A DNA stretch of 64,000 bases from a virus: positions 124,001 to 188,000 of the IMG/VR virus record IMGVR_UViG_3300025012_000026; one strand, given 5' to 3'. Position numbers and translations under genes: made by a program. Positions within the stretch are counted from its first letter, which is position 1. Every line of letters begins with the position of its first letter. Positions 1 to 9,585 of this stretch are shown here, piece after piece. The notes under the pieces are model-generated. The model saw nothing but the letters and a program-made list of their open reading frames with translations, did not search any database and had not been told where the DNA came from.

Positions 1-48
1 TCTAACAATGTCTAAGATATCCATATTTCCATAATCCATTGTCATCAT
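1..48 (-). CDS. Partial gene leaving the left edge (first 16 codons)
   Basis: A start codon at 46-48 (minus strand) follows a near-perfect ribosome site, GGGAGGTGAT, at the usual distance. The first 16 codons stay open to the window edge and encode a Met/Asp-rich beginning (MMTMDYGNMDILDIVR). The product cannot be identified from so little sequence. Confidence 0.7.
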   Translation of the reverse strand, partial: MMTMDYGNMDILDIVR

Positions 49-69
49 ATTTCTATCACCTCCCTTCAA

Positions 70-309
70 TTACTTCCAGTGATTATTCTTCTTTAGAATA
101 TCAACAACCTCATCAGCATAATCAACATCAACATTAATAACAAGATATTTATTTCCTGTATTCTTATTGAATTTATATCTACTGATTCTAATATTTTTAA
201 GTATTCTAGCTAAATCTGTCCTATCTTGTTCTGAAGCATGTTTAATCACATCTTCTTGTTTAATGACAATGTATTTATTGAAGTCTGCACCACTTAAATT
301 AACACTCAA
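70..309 (-). CDS. Small hypothetical protein, 79 aa, TTG start
   Basis: I do not recognise the family. It is charged and soluble, with an alternating beta/alpha look and a C-terminal HWK. The frame is open to a GTG at 321, but that GTG lies inside the ribosome site AAGGTGG. The TTG at 307-309 sits 8 bases after that site and is the better start. It is the last complete gene before the partial one at the window edge. Confidence 0.65.
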   Translation of the reverse strand: MSVNLSGADFNKYIVIKQEDVIKHASEQDRTDLARILKNIRISRYKFNKNTGNKYLVINVDVDYADEVVDILKKNNHWK

Positions 310-328
310 ATGTTTTACCACCTTCTTT

Positions 329-490
329 CTATTTTAAATAACCATTAATTCTTTTATCATAAAGATATTCACCTAATGATGAACTTAATAAGTTTGCAAA
401 TATTCTCAATTCCTCTAATTGTTTAAAATTTAGAACAGGATAATTATTGAGTAACGGTTTCATTTGTTCGACAATATATATTTCTCTGAT
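329..490 (-). CDS. Small hypothetical protein, about 53 aa, apparent ATC start
   Basis: An open frame of 53 codons ends at 329 and is preceded by the site GAAGGTGAT. A stop just upstream leaves only ATA, ATC and ATT codons at translation-start distance. ATC at 488-490 is the best spaced. The first in-frame ATG is ten codons further on and has no ribosome site of its own. The frame overlaps the stop of the gene before it, as translationally coupled genes do. The start is uncertain; function unknown. Confidence 0.5.
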   Translation of the reverse strand: MREIYIVEQMKPLLNNYPVLNFKQLEELRIFANLLSSSLGEYLYDKRINGYLK

Positions 491-693
491 TATGTATCAC
501 CTTCTTTATCTTCGATTAATTCTACCTGAACCATCTTGCTCCTATCTCCATAAAACCATTGCCAATTGTTCTCTTTTGAACAAATGTTTTTAAATTTAAT
601 ATAAACAAGATTGGAGGAGTTTTTATATAAGAATCTACTACATACCATTGATTGTATGCAATCGGAGTATTCACATAAGCAGAAATCGAACAC
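490..693 (-). CDS. Small hypothetical protein, 67 aa, GTG start
   Basis: The frame begins with GTG directly after the stop of the preceding gene. It encodes a Cys/Phe/Trp-rich N-terminal half and a charged tail ending EDKEGDT. The sequence AAAGGATGG upstream can serve as ribosome site. No family recognised. Confidence 0.6.
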   Translation of the reverse strand: MFDFCLCEYSDCIQSMVCSRFLYKNSSNLVYIKFKNICSKENNWQWFYGDRSKMVQVELIEDKEGDT

Positions 694-696
694 TAA

Positions 697-894
697 TTAA
701 TCTTCCATCCTTTCATTTTTAATTTCTGACATTTCATTATCAAATACTTCAATTGCCACCTTTTTGTAATAATGACCTTTATTAGTGTCTTGATCTACAA
801 TGAATGCGTAATTAACTTTATCTGTATAGTTTTTCTCATACTCTTCAGAAGTGCACTGAATCCAATCACCATCTCTACCATGTAAAATTTTAAT
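697..894 (-). CDS. Small protein, paralogue of the gene at 1031-1177; apparent ATT start
   Basis: The segment GDWIQCTSEEYEK...YYKK matches the neighbouring 48-residue protein (GKWTTCTSQEYNS...YYKK), so this is a diverged tandem copy with about 20 extra C-terminal residues. The frame is open further upstream to 1071, but that stretch contains a perfect 16-bp inverted repeat and runs into the neighbour, so I do not think it is translated. AGAGGTGAT lies just upstream. The only well-spaced in-frame codon is ATT at 892-894; a GTG within the ribosome site itself (904-906) is the alternative. Function unknown. Confidence 0.55.
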   Translation of the reverse strand: MKILHGRDGDWIQCTSEEYEKNYTDKVNYAFIVDQDTNKGHYYKKVAIEVFDNEMSEIKNERMED

Positions 895-913
895 ATGTAT
901 CACCTCTTTTGAT

Positions 914-968
914 TTAGCAAGAATTTGATTAGTGGTATTAATAAGATATGTGATCAAATTCTTGCTAA
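914..968. repeat. Perfect 16-bp inverted repeat with 23-nt loop
   Basis: Arms at 914-929 and 953-968 are exact reverse complements (TTAGCAAGAATTTGAT and its complement) around a 23-nt loop. The hairpin lies between the two paralogous small genes, a few bases upstream of the second one's ribosome site. There is no U tract, so attenuation, RNA processing or translational control is more likely than simple termination. The hairpin at 39073-39127 has the same dimensions. Confidence 0.8.
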
Positions 969-1030
969 TATTTATTTTATGCTTATGTATGTTAATTATG
1001 TCAAGATTATTGAATAATAGAATATAGATA

Positions 1031-1177
1031 TTAACCGATTTTCTTATAATAAGTAGTGATATTTGTGTCATTATTTTTGCTGAACATGAAGTTTGCTTTG
1101 TCTTGGGAATTGTATTCTTGAGAAGTGCATGTAGTCCATTTTCCGTCGATGCGATTGATGAGTTTTGTGGGGTTCAT
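1031..1177 (-). CDS. Small hypothetical protein, 48 aa, first gene after a strong promoter
   Basis: The ATG follows GAGAGGAGGTG. The protein (begins MNPTKLINRIDGKW, ends YYKKIG) is paralogous to the next gene downstream. It is the first gene of the small operon driven by the promoter at 1208-1236. Function unknown. Confidence 0.75.
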   Translation of the reverse strand: MNPTKLINRIDGKWTTCTSQEYNSQDKANFMFSKNNDTNITTYYKKIG

Positions 1178-1207
1178 TTTTGTTTTTCACCTCCTCTCTA
1201 TGTGAAT

Positions 1208-1236
1208 ATTATAGCATGTGGGGAATGTGGTGTCAA
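1208..1236 (-). promoter_or_regulatory. Consensus sigma-A-type promoter
   Basis: On the minus strand, TTGACA (1231-1236) and TATAAT (1208-1213) are separated by 17 bp. The promoter lies between the RecD stop and the small-gene operon, so that operon is probably transcribed independently of the replication genes. Confidence 0.9.
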
Positions 1237-1242
1237 GGAATT

Positions 1243-3504
1243 TTATTTATTGGTTTGAGATAGTAGCAATTCTTTAAGATAAGTTTTTCTATTAAAGTCT
1301 GCTTTTTTCTTTATAGCTCTATTTACCGTTTCTATTTCACCAAAATGGAATACTTTTTGCTTTGCTCTCGTTTGCGAAACATAAATAAGATTGCTATTAA
1401 GCATAAAGGTGTGAGCTTTAGGAGTTATCATAATAACCTTTTCACATTGACCGCCTTGGCTCTTTAATATCGAAATACTATATGAAAGCTTAATATTAAT
1501 TAAATCACTTTTATTATAAATAACCAACTCATCAAATTGAATAATTAATTTACCATTCTTAATTTTTACGATTTTACCTATTTCTCCATTTGCAACAAAT
1601 GTTTTATCATCTTCGTCTATATAACTTTCATTATATCTTATCGCACTATAATTATTAACAACTTGAATAACAAGATCATTCTCATAAAATTTTGTATCTC
1701 CAAGTTGAACATGTATATTTCCTGATAATACATTAGGATTTGCTATAGGTTGCAAGTGCTTATTTATAGCAACCGTTCCATAATCACCTACATTATACGA
1801 TGACAATATCATTATATCTTCTTTTGATGTTCCAGATGATAATAATTTTTGATATAACGCCACAACATTTTTCATTATATTTTCTTGCAACATAGGTATA
1901 AACATATATCCTTTGTCATTACCAAACATTTGTGGATTTTTAGAATCTGCTAGGAATTTTTCACTATTTCTTGTTTTTGTTGCTACAGTTAATACTCCTC
2001 CTTCTCCATATCTAAATATTTGAGTAAGAGAAACTATTGGAATTAAATTTGAATTAATTAGATCATAAAAAACATTACCTGCTCCAACAGAAGGAACTTG
2101 AGCTGAATCTCCAATCATCAATAACTTAGTTTTAGAAAAATCAATTGCTTCTAATAGATGTTTCATTAAGAAAACATCACACATCGAAAATTCATCCACA
2201 CAAACGATAGAATAAGGTAATTTACTTTCTTCGTTATATCCCCATATTGGAGGTTTGTATAATAATCCTCTATGTATTGTTGATGCAGGTTCTTTTGCAT
2301 ATTCCGACAATATTTTTGCAGCCCTTCCTGTGGGAGCAAACAAACAAAATGATTTATTATTATCATTCAACATATCAATCAAAGATTTAGTTGTAGCACT
2401 CTTCCCACTCCCGCTAAACCCATTGAGAATACACACATTAGAATTACACACCATAGGTAAAACTTTATGTTGTTGCTCTGTGAGAGTAATATTCCCATTA
2501 TTCTTATATTTTTCCGTATCAATTTCCCATTTATTTTCCACCTTCAATCCTTCTAAAATCCTATTAGCAATATATAATTCTGTTTGATATGTTTCTTCTA
2601 ATGCAACAGTATTTAAACCTTTATCAAAATGAATATCTTTATCATTCTTAATAATATCAACAAAATGTTCAATACATTTCTTTGCTAGTGCTTCAGATTG
2701 TTTTCTTAGGACTTTGATATCAATTTTAGTATTTCCATCATTCTCATTTTCTTCTAGTAGAAACATAATTGCTGATTTTTGTCTTTGACTAGAAGTTTGT
2801 AAATCAAAAGTAAAATCAATTGGAGGAATTTCTCCTTTTGCTTTTGTTGTAATACAATCTTTGTTAAATTCAAGTAGTATCTTATCTGCAGTTTTGAATG
2901 AAATTCTTGACAATCCGCATAAACACATGTACGGATTGTCTTGTAGTTTTTCTTTAATCTTATCCACTGAACCATATTTATCATATAATGCCTTTAAGAT
3001 TTTGAATTCAATAAATCCTTTAAATTCTGTAACTAATTCTCCTAATACAAAATTCTCAACAATTTTTCTTTTAATGACCTCAAATCTAACTTCTCCAATA
3101 TTGTATAATTTCTTTAAATCAATGTCATCTAAGCGATTATTTATAACTCTATCAATAATATCTGGATATTCACGCATCACTTCATCAACCTGACTATTAC
3201 TATCTAATATGCTTTGTAAAAACAATCTAGTTGATGTCTCTGTTTTAGGCATATCCCTTCCTATATTAATTACTTTATACGATATTCCATTTTTCCCTTC
3301 TTTTTCTTCTGATTTTATACTATACTCTATGCCCGTTTCAAGGTCGGGTAAATTTCCTAGAATGCTGACATTTTGATAAGAGTTTTTAACTATATGAGGA
3401 TATTTAGTTTCATCAACATCTAGTGCATATATTTTATAATCGTCAGTATTATAAGGGTTTGCTACCACAACACCTTTAAATTCATAAATTATTTTATTTT
3501 TCAA
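1243..3504 (-). CDS. RecD-like (RecD2 family) superfamily 1B DNA helicase
   Basis: The 753-residue protein has the length and layout of Firmicute RecD2. It has an N-terminal region resembling the OB/helix-hairpin-helix part, then a Walker A motif GFSGSGKS (catalytic Lys about 368), a Walker B VDEFSMCD (Asp437/Glu438) and a later QIFRYGEGG motif. The C-terminal UvrD-like motif is SQGGQ...YVSQTRAK. Such enzymes unwind DNA 5'-3' and work in repair or at forks. It starts with TTG after AGGG and lies just downstream of the polymerase gene, so it probably belongs to the replication operon. Confidence 0.9.
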   Translation of the reverse strand: MKNKIIYEFKGVVVANPYNTDDYKIYALDVDETKYPHIVKNSYQNVSILGNLPDLETGIEYSIKSEEKEGKNGISYKVINIGRDMPKTETSTRLFLQSILDSNSQVDEVMREYPDIIDRVINNRLDDIDLKKLYNIGEVRFEVIKRKIVENFVLGELVTEFKGFIEFKILKALYDKYGSVDKIKEKLQDNPYMCLCGLSRISFKTADKILLEFNKDCITTKAKGEIPPIDFTFDLQTSSQRQKSAIMFLLEENENDGNTKIDIKVLRKQSEALAKKCIEHFVDIIKNDKDIHFDKGLNTVALEETYQTELYIANRILEGLKVENKWEIDTEKYKNNGNITLTEQQHKVLPMVCNSNVCILNGFSGSGKSATTKSLIDMLNDNNKSFCLFAPTGRAAKILSEYAKEPASTIHRGLLYKPPIWGYNEESKLPYSIVCVDEFSMCDVFLMKHLLEAIDFSKTKLLMIGDSAQVPSVGAGNVFYDLINSNLIPIVSLTQIFRYGEGGVLTVATKTRNSEKFLADSKNPQMFGNDKGYMFIPMLQENIMKNVVALYQKLLSSGTSKEDIMILSSYNVGDYGTVAINKHLQPIANPNVLSGNIHVQLGDTKFYENDLVIQVVNNYSAIRYNESYIDEDDKTFVANGEIGKIVKIKNGKLIIQFDELVIYNKSDLINIKLSYSISILKSQGGQCEKVIMITPKAHTFMLNSNLIYVSQTRAKQKVFHFGEIETVNRAIKKKADFNRKTYLKELLLSQTNK

Positions 3505-3520
3505 TTATTTACCCTGCTTT

Positions 3521-6500
3521 CTAATATACATCATAGTTGATAAGTATCTCTTCGTCCTCATCTGACTTCATCCACTTGCCGCCAACGTTCTTTGTCTTCT
3601 TTTGAGTTTTGAATTCATTGACTTTTAAGACATCGTACAACTTGAAGGGGTTTTGGGAGAATATCTTGCCATCCTTGATTTTTGTCTTCATTTCTTTGCC
3701 ATTATTTATTTGGCGTAATGTGACATATGGTTTAGTTTTATCCTTATATACTTCATACTTAATAATTATATAAAAACTATCTCCTGCTCCTTCATTGATA
3801 TACTTAACATATTCTAAATAATCCATTTCAAATTTAACTTGATCTTTAATTGACATTGATTTGTCTTCTATAGTTTGAATAACTTCTCTGACATATCCTA
3901 TCATATCTAATTCTTTATAAAGTGTTTCAGTTGTTTTATTACTATATTTTTTTAATGTATCTTCATTAATATTTAGTTTTGCAATATCTTTGAAATTTAT
4001 TTGTTTACGACTTGCAAAAGTATCATATATTTCAATTATTTGAAGAAGTTTTTTATTCTTGCCAAATTTTTTAAAGAAATCTAGTCCAGTTAATATTTTT
4101 AGCTGTCTTGAATTAGTTGAAGTATTTTTTATATCTTGCAATAGAGTTATAAAATTAGTATATTTAGTTTGTTGTGCTAAATTATATAACTCTATTGCCA
4201 CTTGACCATTGAGAAATTTAATTGAAGTTATAGATTTATAAATTGTATTTGTTTTCCTATCAAATGAATATGTATCTATTGAATTTCCAAATTCAATGTC
4301 TGATAATTTAATATTAAAATAAGGTAATTCTTCAAGAATCTTATGAGTTTTTTCTGTATCGGAATCATATTCATTTAATATAACCGTGTAGTATTCTAAG
4401 GGATAATTTGCTTTTAAATAAGCCCCATATAAACTATCCCAAGCTACAGAAAGGCTGTGACTGGCATTAAAAGAATATTTCGAGGCATCATTGACAACTT
4501 GCCATACATCCTCAAACTTTTCATCATTACCTACGTTTTTTATATATCCTGCAATTAATTCACTTTTAAGTTCTGCAATCTCTTCTTCTTTAAATTTCTT
4601 TTTTGCAATCTTTTTGATGATGTCGTAAGTATGATCTTCTTTAAGTCCACACCATACAAGAAATGCCATAATAGATTCTTGATAAAGCATGAAATGATAT
4701 GATGGTTCTAGAATATCATCTATTTCTTTAACTCCTGTTGAATATTCATTTCTCTCTAAAAATGTATTAAGTAAACTTGCGAACCCTGGCCTAATGGCAG
4801 CTACAAAACCAGAAATTTCTGCTACATTAATGGGGCAGTATCTTTTAACAAAAGTCGTACTTAAATCTGTGTCAACTTGATTAAGAGTTGCTGTCAATCC
4901 ATTTTTATATAAATCCCAAACCTTATCATTAAGGAGTTTTTTTAGTTCTCGAATATTCGGAATTGGTTTATCAAGTAATTTGAAAGTATCTGATACAATT
5001 TTCCAAACTTTTACAGTAAGAAAATCATTTTTAAGATATTTCCAATTATCGGATGTATACCCATCAATACATGCACAAATTTGATCCCCTACTCTTAGCA
5101 ATCCTAATTCTTTAGATATTGGTTTGTTCAACATAACAAAACTACATGGACTAGGAGATATACTATCTATTACTCCTATAAACTTTTTGGATTCTTCAAT
5201 TAAATCTTTCCATTGTGGATCTTTAACGTATTTCTCAACATCTTTACCAACTTCATTGTATTGATCCATTGGCATATCATATGCTCTACATAGGTTTCTA
5301 AAAGCAGAAGACTCTTTCATAGTTCCTATGGCATACATATAGTAAACATTGTCTTCTCCTAAAATATCTTTAGATGCTTTAATTGGAGCTTCTACGTCTG
5401 CCCAATTAAAATCTATATCGGGCAAACTTTTAGATTCAAGAATTCTTGAAACAGTCATAAATCTTGAAGGATATAGAGGAACTTCAGATTCAAATCTATC
5501 TATTTCTGTGAATCCTAGAAGTTTATTTACATAGAAGCTAACCGCACTGCCACGTCCCGTTCTAGTAAGAATTCCATCATATACATTAACTGCCCTATCA
5601 ATAATTCTTTCATTTAATAAAAAATAATCTGCCATATCTGTATCTTTAATGGTATTATATTCAAATGCGATTCCGTCTTGATATTCCTTATGTCTTTTTG
5701 GATCAATATTTTTCTTTTCTTCTTCCCATTTTTCTAAAATAATTGATTTAAGTTTTTTATTAGAATCTTCATTGGGATAAATTGTTGGCATTTTAATATC
5801 TTTTGTGAAAATTAAATCTTCACATTGATCGAATATTAATGTATTATTTAGTGACTGGATAATTTGATTACTTGATAAGACATTTTGATCTTTATATCTT
5901 TCAACGATAGTATCATAATCAGGATAATCTAAGATAAATCCTTCTTCCTCTTCATATCTTAAACCCTTTCCTCTTAGAAATAAATCTCTATCATGTCTTT
6001 GTTCTGGATAGATATAGTGAGAGTCGTTGGCATGAATAATTGGAATATTAAATTCTCTAGCTAATTTAGTTATTTTTAAATTATGTATAACTTGAATTTG
6101 ATGAGCATGCGCTTGTGTTTCTAGATAAAAATTATTACCAAAATGTTTTGCTATAGGTTCTAAAAATATATTTGTAGCATCTTCATCTCTTAATATTCCT
6201 GCAACACAAGCAGATGTAACTATAAAATTGTTTGGATTTAATGAAAGCAATAAGTTTAAATCGATTCTTGACTTATAATAAAATCCTGTCTTATTTGATT
6301 CAGACATTATCTCATTTAATTGATAAAAAGCATCTTGATTTTTACCAATAATAATAATATGGCTATTTCTATTGTCTTTTTCAAATCTATCTTTTACAAT
6401 ATAAAGTTCTGCCCCAAAAATCATTTTAATATCATTCTTTTGGCATAAATCATACATTTCTAAAAAGTTACCGCCCCACCCATGTTGAGTTGTAAATAGG

Positions 6501-6613
6501 GTGGTATGATTTAATTCTTTTGCTCTGTCTATATAATCTTGTGGTCTTACTATACAATCCAATGTCTTAACATTCGAGTAGTGACAATGTTTATGGTAAT
6601 TATTATATCTCAT
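3521..6613 (-). CDS. dnaE: DnaE-type DNA polymerase III alpha subunit
   Basis: At 1030 residues it is shorter than host DnaE (about 1100-1160) and lacks the PolC exonuclease insertion. Order: PHP domain from the N-terminus (HKHCHYSN at 7-14, later HANDSH), the polymerase signature GRGSAVS (353-359), the acid pair PDIDF (Asp399 and Asp401, matching the E. coli spacing), then the fingers/HhH region (YQESIMAF, FNASHSLSVAWDSLYGAYLKA). A strong GGAGG site precedes the ATG. This is the replicative polymerase of the phage, encoded between the nuclease and helicase genes. Whether the PHP domain is active cannot be judged from sequence alone. Confidence 0.95.
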   Translation of the reverse strand: MRYNNYHKHCHYSNVKTLDCIVRPQDYIDRAKELNHTTLFTTQHGWGGNFLEMYDLCQKNDIKMIFGAELYIVKDRFEKDNRNSHIIIIGKNQDAFYQLNEIMSESNKTGFYYKSRIDLNLLLSLNPNNFIVTSACVAGILRDEDATNIFLEPIAKHFGNNFYLETQAHAHQIQVIHNLKITKLAREFNIPIIHANDSHYIYPEQRHDRDLFLRGKGLRYEEEEGFILDYPDYDTIVERYKDQNVLSSNQIIQSLNNTLIFDQCEDLIFTKDIKMPTIYPNEDSNKKLKSIILEKWEEEKKNIDPKRHKEYQDGIAFEYNTIKDTDMADYFLLNERIIDRAVNVYDGILTRTGRGSAVSFYVNKLLGFTEIDRFESEVPLYPSRFMTVSRILESKSLPDIDFNWADVEAPIKASKDILGEDNVYYMYAIGTMKESSAFRNLCRAYDMPMDQYNEVGKDVEKYVKDPQWKDLIEESKKFIGVIDSISPSPCSFVMLNKPISKELGLLRVGDQICACIDGYTSDNWKYLKNDFLTVKVWKIVSDTFKLLDKPIPNIRELKKLLNDKVWDLYKNGLTATLNQVDTDLSTTFVKRYCPINVAEISGFVAAIRPGFASLLNTFLERNEYSTGVKEIDDILEPSYHFMLYQESIMAFLVWCGLKEDHTYDIIKKIAKKKFKEEEIAELKSELIAGYIKNVGNDEKFEDVWQVVNDASKYSFNASHSLSVAWDSLYGAYLKANYPLEYYTVILNEYDSDTEKTHKILEELPYFNIKLSDIEFGNSIDTYSFDRKTNTIYKSITSIKFLNGQVAIELYNLAQQTKYTNFITLLQDIKNTSTNSRQLKILTGLDFFKKFGKNKKLLQIIEIYDTFASRKQINFKDIAKLNINEDTLKKYSNKTTETLYKELDMIGYVREVIQTIEDKSMSIKDQVKFEMDYLEYVKYINEGAGDSFYIIIKYEVYKDKTKPYVTLRQINNGKEMKTKIKDGKIFSQNPFKLYDVLKVNEFKTQKKTKNVGGKWMKSDEDEEILINYDVY

Positions 6614-6623
6614 ATTTATCCTC

Positions 6624-7775
6624 CTAATCCATCAAATCCTTCATCCACGACAAATCCTCTTCATCTACTTTACTATCTTTATTATTAAACATCTCTAAAG
6701 TATCAAGATATGCCTTATATGGTGCGTGAATTTTTGCTGAATAACCATTCAAATTCGCCAAGAAATAACTTTCTGTATCTGTAACATCTTGCCACCATAT
6801 TTTATTATCCAATGTATTTTTATATTCAACTTGCTTAACCTTAATCTCTTCAACTGTCTTTACAATATCATCTAATAATTCTTGAATTGATTCATCATCT
6901 AGCGATATTTCAACATAACAATCTTTAACTACAAATTTACTCTTTACATCACCAGGTAAACATTCTATTGAATTGTCAACTACCATTTTATTAAGATAAT
7001 CATCTATTTCTTCTTCGCTGAATTTACTATCTGATTTCTTTAACCACATCTTAGCATTTGATGATAAACTACTTCCTATAGCATTTCTTTCAACGATTCT
7101 ACTTTTTAATTTGCCATTAGCTTGCATACATTCTACTTCTACATATTTAAGGAACGCCCATCTAGCAATAATTTGATCCATCGGTATGTTTAGTTTTTTG
7201 TGGACACCATAACTATAAAGTAGAAGTTGACCTTGCTCTTTCTCTATTTTTTTACCTTTATACAAGGAGCTTGTTTTCCAATCTGTGATTACGCAGATAT
7301 CTTTATCTTCTCTTTTTTCCATATGTATAGCATCTACATAAGCCTGTATTAGTATATTATTTATCTTTATTGGAACAAAGACTTCAAGTTTCAATTTATG
7401 AGGTATTCGTTGATGATTTTTAAAGAAGTGTCTCATACATGATTCATATTTATTTCCTATTTTTTTATTTTTGTCTTCATCACTTCTATCATATTTTAGA
7501 TTGCCAATAGTAAATTCAAATAGTTTTTCTTCAAATATTTCTATCATATCGGCGTAGGATATTTCTTTATTATAATATTTTTCTAATATATCATGAGAAG
7601 CGTTACCAAATACCCCGTATATTGAATCTTTTCTGTCCTCTGGTATTTTAAGAATATATCGTAAGAAGAAAGTATAAGTGTCTCCTTTGTATTGGTTATA
7701 TTTTGACCATGAATATATTTCATCACAATCTAATTTATTAGCTATTAATCTAATTTCTTCGCCTGTTTTACGCAT
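6624..7775 (-). CDS. PD-(D/E)XK nuclease, Cas4/RecB-like
   Basis: The 383-residue protein shows the RecB-type nuclease pattern: an N-terminal SKYNQYKGD segment, GNASHDILE (histidine motif), an acidic YVDAIH strand, the catalytic D165-W-K167 in ITDWKTSS, and the QLLLYSY helix (QxxxY motif). Phage homologues process DNA ends for recombination-dependent replication. No Fe-S cysteine cluster is obvious. Its start overlaps the stop of the homing endonuclease gene by 8 bases. Confidence 0.85.
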   Translation of the reverse strand: MRKTGEEIRLIANKLDCDEIYSWSKYNQYKGDTYTFFLRYILKIPEDRKDSIYGVFGNASHDILEKYYNKEISYADMIEIFEEKLFEFTIGNLKYDRSDEDKNKKIGNKYESCMRHFFKNHQRIPHKLKLEVFVPIKINNILIQAYVDAIHMEKREDKDICVITDWKTSSLYKGKKIEKEQGQLLLYSYGVHKKLNIPMDQIIARWAFLKYVEVECMQANGKLKSRIVERNAIGSSLSSNAKMWLKKSDSKFSEEEIDDYLNKMVVDNSIECLPGDVKSKFVVKDCYVEISLDDESIQELLDDIVKTVEEIKVKQVEYKNTLDNKIWWQDVTDTESYFLANLNGYSAKIHAPYKAYLDTLEMFNNKDSKVDEEDLSWMKDLMD

Positions 7776-8496
7776 TAGTTATAATCTCCTCTTTATCTAT
7801 ATCTTGAAATGTACATTGCCTATGAGTTTTTCTTTTACCTGCTAAACACTTATTAACATTAGCTTGTATTAAATCATATTTTTTACATATATCAGTTATT
7901 AAACCTATGTCACTTTCTCCAGAAGGTAAATTTATTTTAATGTATCTGTTACTTCTTTTATTTCTTGAATTTTCACTTCTTGTTACTATTCTAATATTTT
8001 CTTCTTCATAATTACCATTGTTATCAATTCTGTCTACTTCATATATTTTATGATTTTGTAATAAATCTTCATACTTATCAACATTTTGTAAATAATCAAT
8101 GAAATATTCAAAGCACAGCCAATTTTCTGAAACGAATATTCCTCTCCCTCCATAATCAATATAACTTTTAGTTGATGGATTGTAACATCTCTCTAACATT
8201 TGTTTCCAATGGGGATATAATTTATGGCGAGAAGACATATTACCCAAACACCCAACTCCACAAACTGCACCGTAATAATATGGATTTTTCAAAGTTCCGT
8301 TTTTTATATTATGATGTCTAGCCGATAATTGCGTACCATCATCAAATTCTACCAAAAAGGTATGATAATTACGGCGTTTTTCTATCATACCAACAATTCT
8401 ACATATACCATAATTATTTGTTTCCCATAAACTACCGTTATAATATGTAACGGAGGTGTTAGCTATTAATTGAATTTCTTCAAATTGTTTTCTCAA
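7768..8496 (-). CDS. HNH-type homing endonuclease between primase and nuclease genes
   Basis: The central HKLYPHWKQMLERCYNP...YGGRGI...W segment and the VDRIDNNGNYEEENIRIVTRSEN motif are typical of phage HNH homing endonucleases, followed by a DNA-binding C-terminus. The frame runs back to 8550 inside the primase gene. The ribosome site GAGAGGG favours the TTG at 8494-8496, giving 242 residues and a 17-base overlap with the primase. It separates two replication genes cleanly and probably moved in as a free-standing element. Confidence 0.85.
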   Translation of the reverse strand: MRKQFEEIQLIANTSVTYYNGSLWETNNYGICRIVGMIEKRRNYHTFLVEFDDGTQLSARHHNIKNGTLKNPYYYGAVCGVGCLGNMSSRHKLYPHWKQMLERCYNPSTKSYIDYGGRGIFVSENWLCFEYFIDYLQNVDKYEDLLQNHKIYEVDRIDNNGNYEEENIRIVTRSENSRNKRSNRYIKINLPSGESDIGLITDICKKYDLIQANVNKCLAGKRKTHRQCTFQDIDKEEIITNA

Positions 8497-9565
8497 GTCT
8501 TTTGTCCCTCTCTTTAATATATTTTTTATGTTCTGAGTCATCATATACAACTCTATGTTTTAGTAAATATCTATATACTTTCTCAGGTTTATCTGCTGGC
8601 GATTCTTTTTCTTCTAGTAATCCATATTTATCGAACACATAACTTACGGTACGGATTCCATAGAATTTATCGCACATACTTCTAATATGTTGTAAGGAAA
8701 CATCTTTGTCCATACAAATAATTATTTCTGTATTAAGAGAAATCAATATTTTTACTTGTTCCTCAGATATATCATGTGATCCTATAGACACACCAGTTCC
8801 ATCTTTTCTACTATGTCTTTTTAATGTTGATTTCTCCGATTCAAACGCAACAACTCTATTTTCTTCTTGAATAGTCTTATAGTTTTCTTGCAATCCGTAT
8901 AAATGTATTGATTTTGGAAACTTTTTTAAAGGAAAATATTTAGGAATGTCTAACATTTTATATTCAGGAATTGTGGTTCTCCCAATCACTCCAACAAAAT
9001 CATTTTCATCACCGCACCAATACCTCCAGGGAATTATAATTCTTTTCTTTTCTGCACTATAACCAATTTTAAATACTTCACAGGTAAAAGGAAGAATACC
9101 ATCTATTCTTATCCAATCAATATGAGGTAATGGAATATACTCCTTGATAATCTCATTGTCATACAACTCAATGTCGTCAATGTTTACAATGCATCTTTTT
9201 CTTTTAACCTTTTTGAATACATTTAATGGATCTTTCTTATCAGGTTTATCTTGTTTATTAGTTTTAAATTTATATTCTAAACCAAATAATTCATGTAAAT
9301 ATTTATTAGCTTTTGAAAATGAAATATTTTTTATAGTTTGGCAAAGAGTAAATATATCTCCTCTTATTATTTCACCATCAGATTGAAATATTTTAGTAGA
9401 AAGTGTTTCTTTGTTTATTGCAATATTATTATTTGATGCATGTTCGGGTAAACCAGACCTATATTCTTTTGTATATTCTTTAATACCATGACAATTTAGG
9501 GATTTAAGTACTTCTTGTGTTTTATCATTGTCTAATATGTATTGTTTAAGCTCAATATAATCCAT
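8480..9565 (-). CDS. DnaG-like DNA primase (Toprim)
   Basis: The 361-residue protein carries a Toprim core: a glutamate motif AFESEKST and an acidic ICMDKD motif, preceded by the IPWRYWCG...GRT region seen in phage primases. The N-terminal 80 residues resemble the CHC2 zinc-finger area, but the usual cysteine/histidine set is not intact, so zinc binding is doubtful. It sits between the helicase and the nuclease genes and should prime lagging-strand synthesis. Confidence 0.8.
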   Translation of the reverse strand: MDYIELKQYILDNDKTQEVLKSLNCHGIKEYTKEYRSGLPEHASNNNIAINKETLSTKIFQSDGEIIRGDIFTLCQTIKNISFSKANKYLHELFGLEYKFKTNKQDKPDKKDPLNVFKKVKRKRCIVNIDDIELYDNEIIKEYIPLPHIDWIRIDGILPFTCEVFKIGYSAEKKRIIIPWRYWCGDENDFVGVIGRTTIPEYKMLDIPKYFPLKKFPKSIHLYGLQENYKTIQEENRVVAFESEKSTLKRHSRKDGTGVSIGSHDISEEQVKILISLNTEIIICMDKDVSLQHIRSMCDKFYGIRTVSYVFDKYGLLEEKESPADKPEKVYRYLLKHRVVYDDSEHKKYIKERDKRLEKTI

Positions 9566-9585
9566 TCAAGTATATTCACCTACCT

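Noticed and set aside
697-1071. Full-length 124-residue reading of the frame ending at 697
   Set aside because: The first 59 codons cover a perfect 16-bp inverted repeat and run into the neighbouring gene, and the conserved part matching the paralogue starts near 894.
8480-8496. Group I or group II intron associated with the HNH gene
   Set aside because: The primase frame is uninterrupted to its stop and no intron core is recognisable; the endonuclease looks free-standing.
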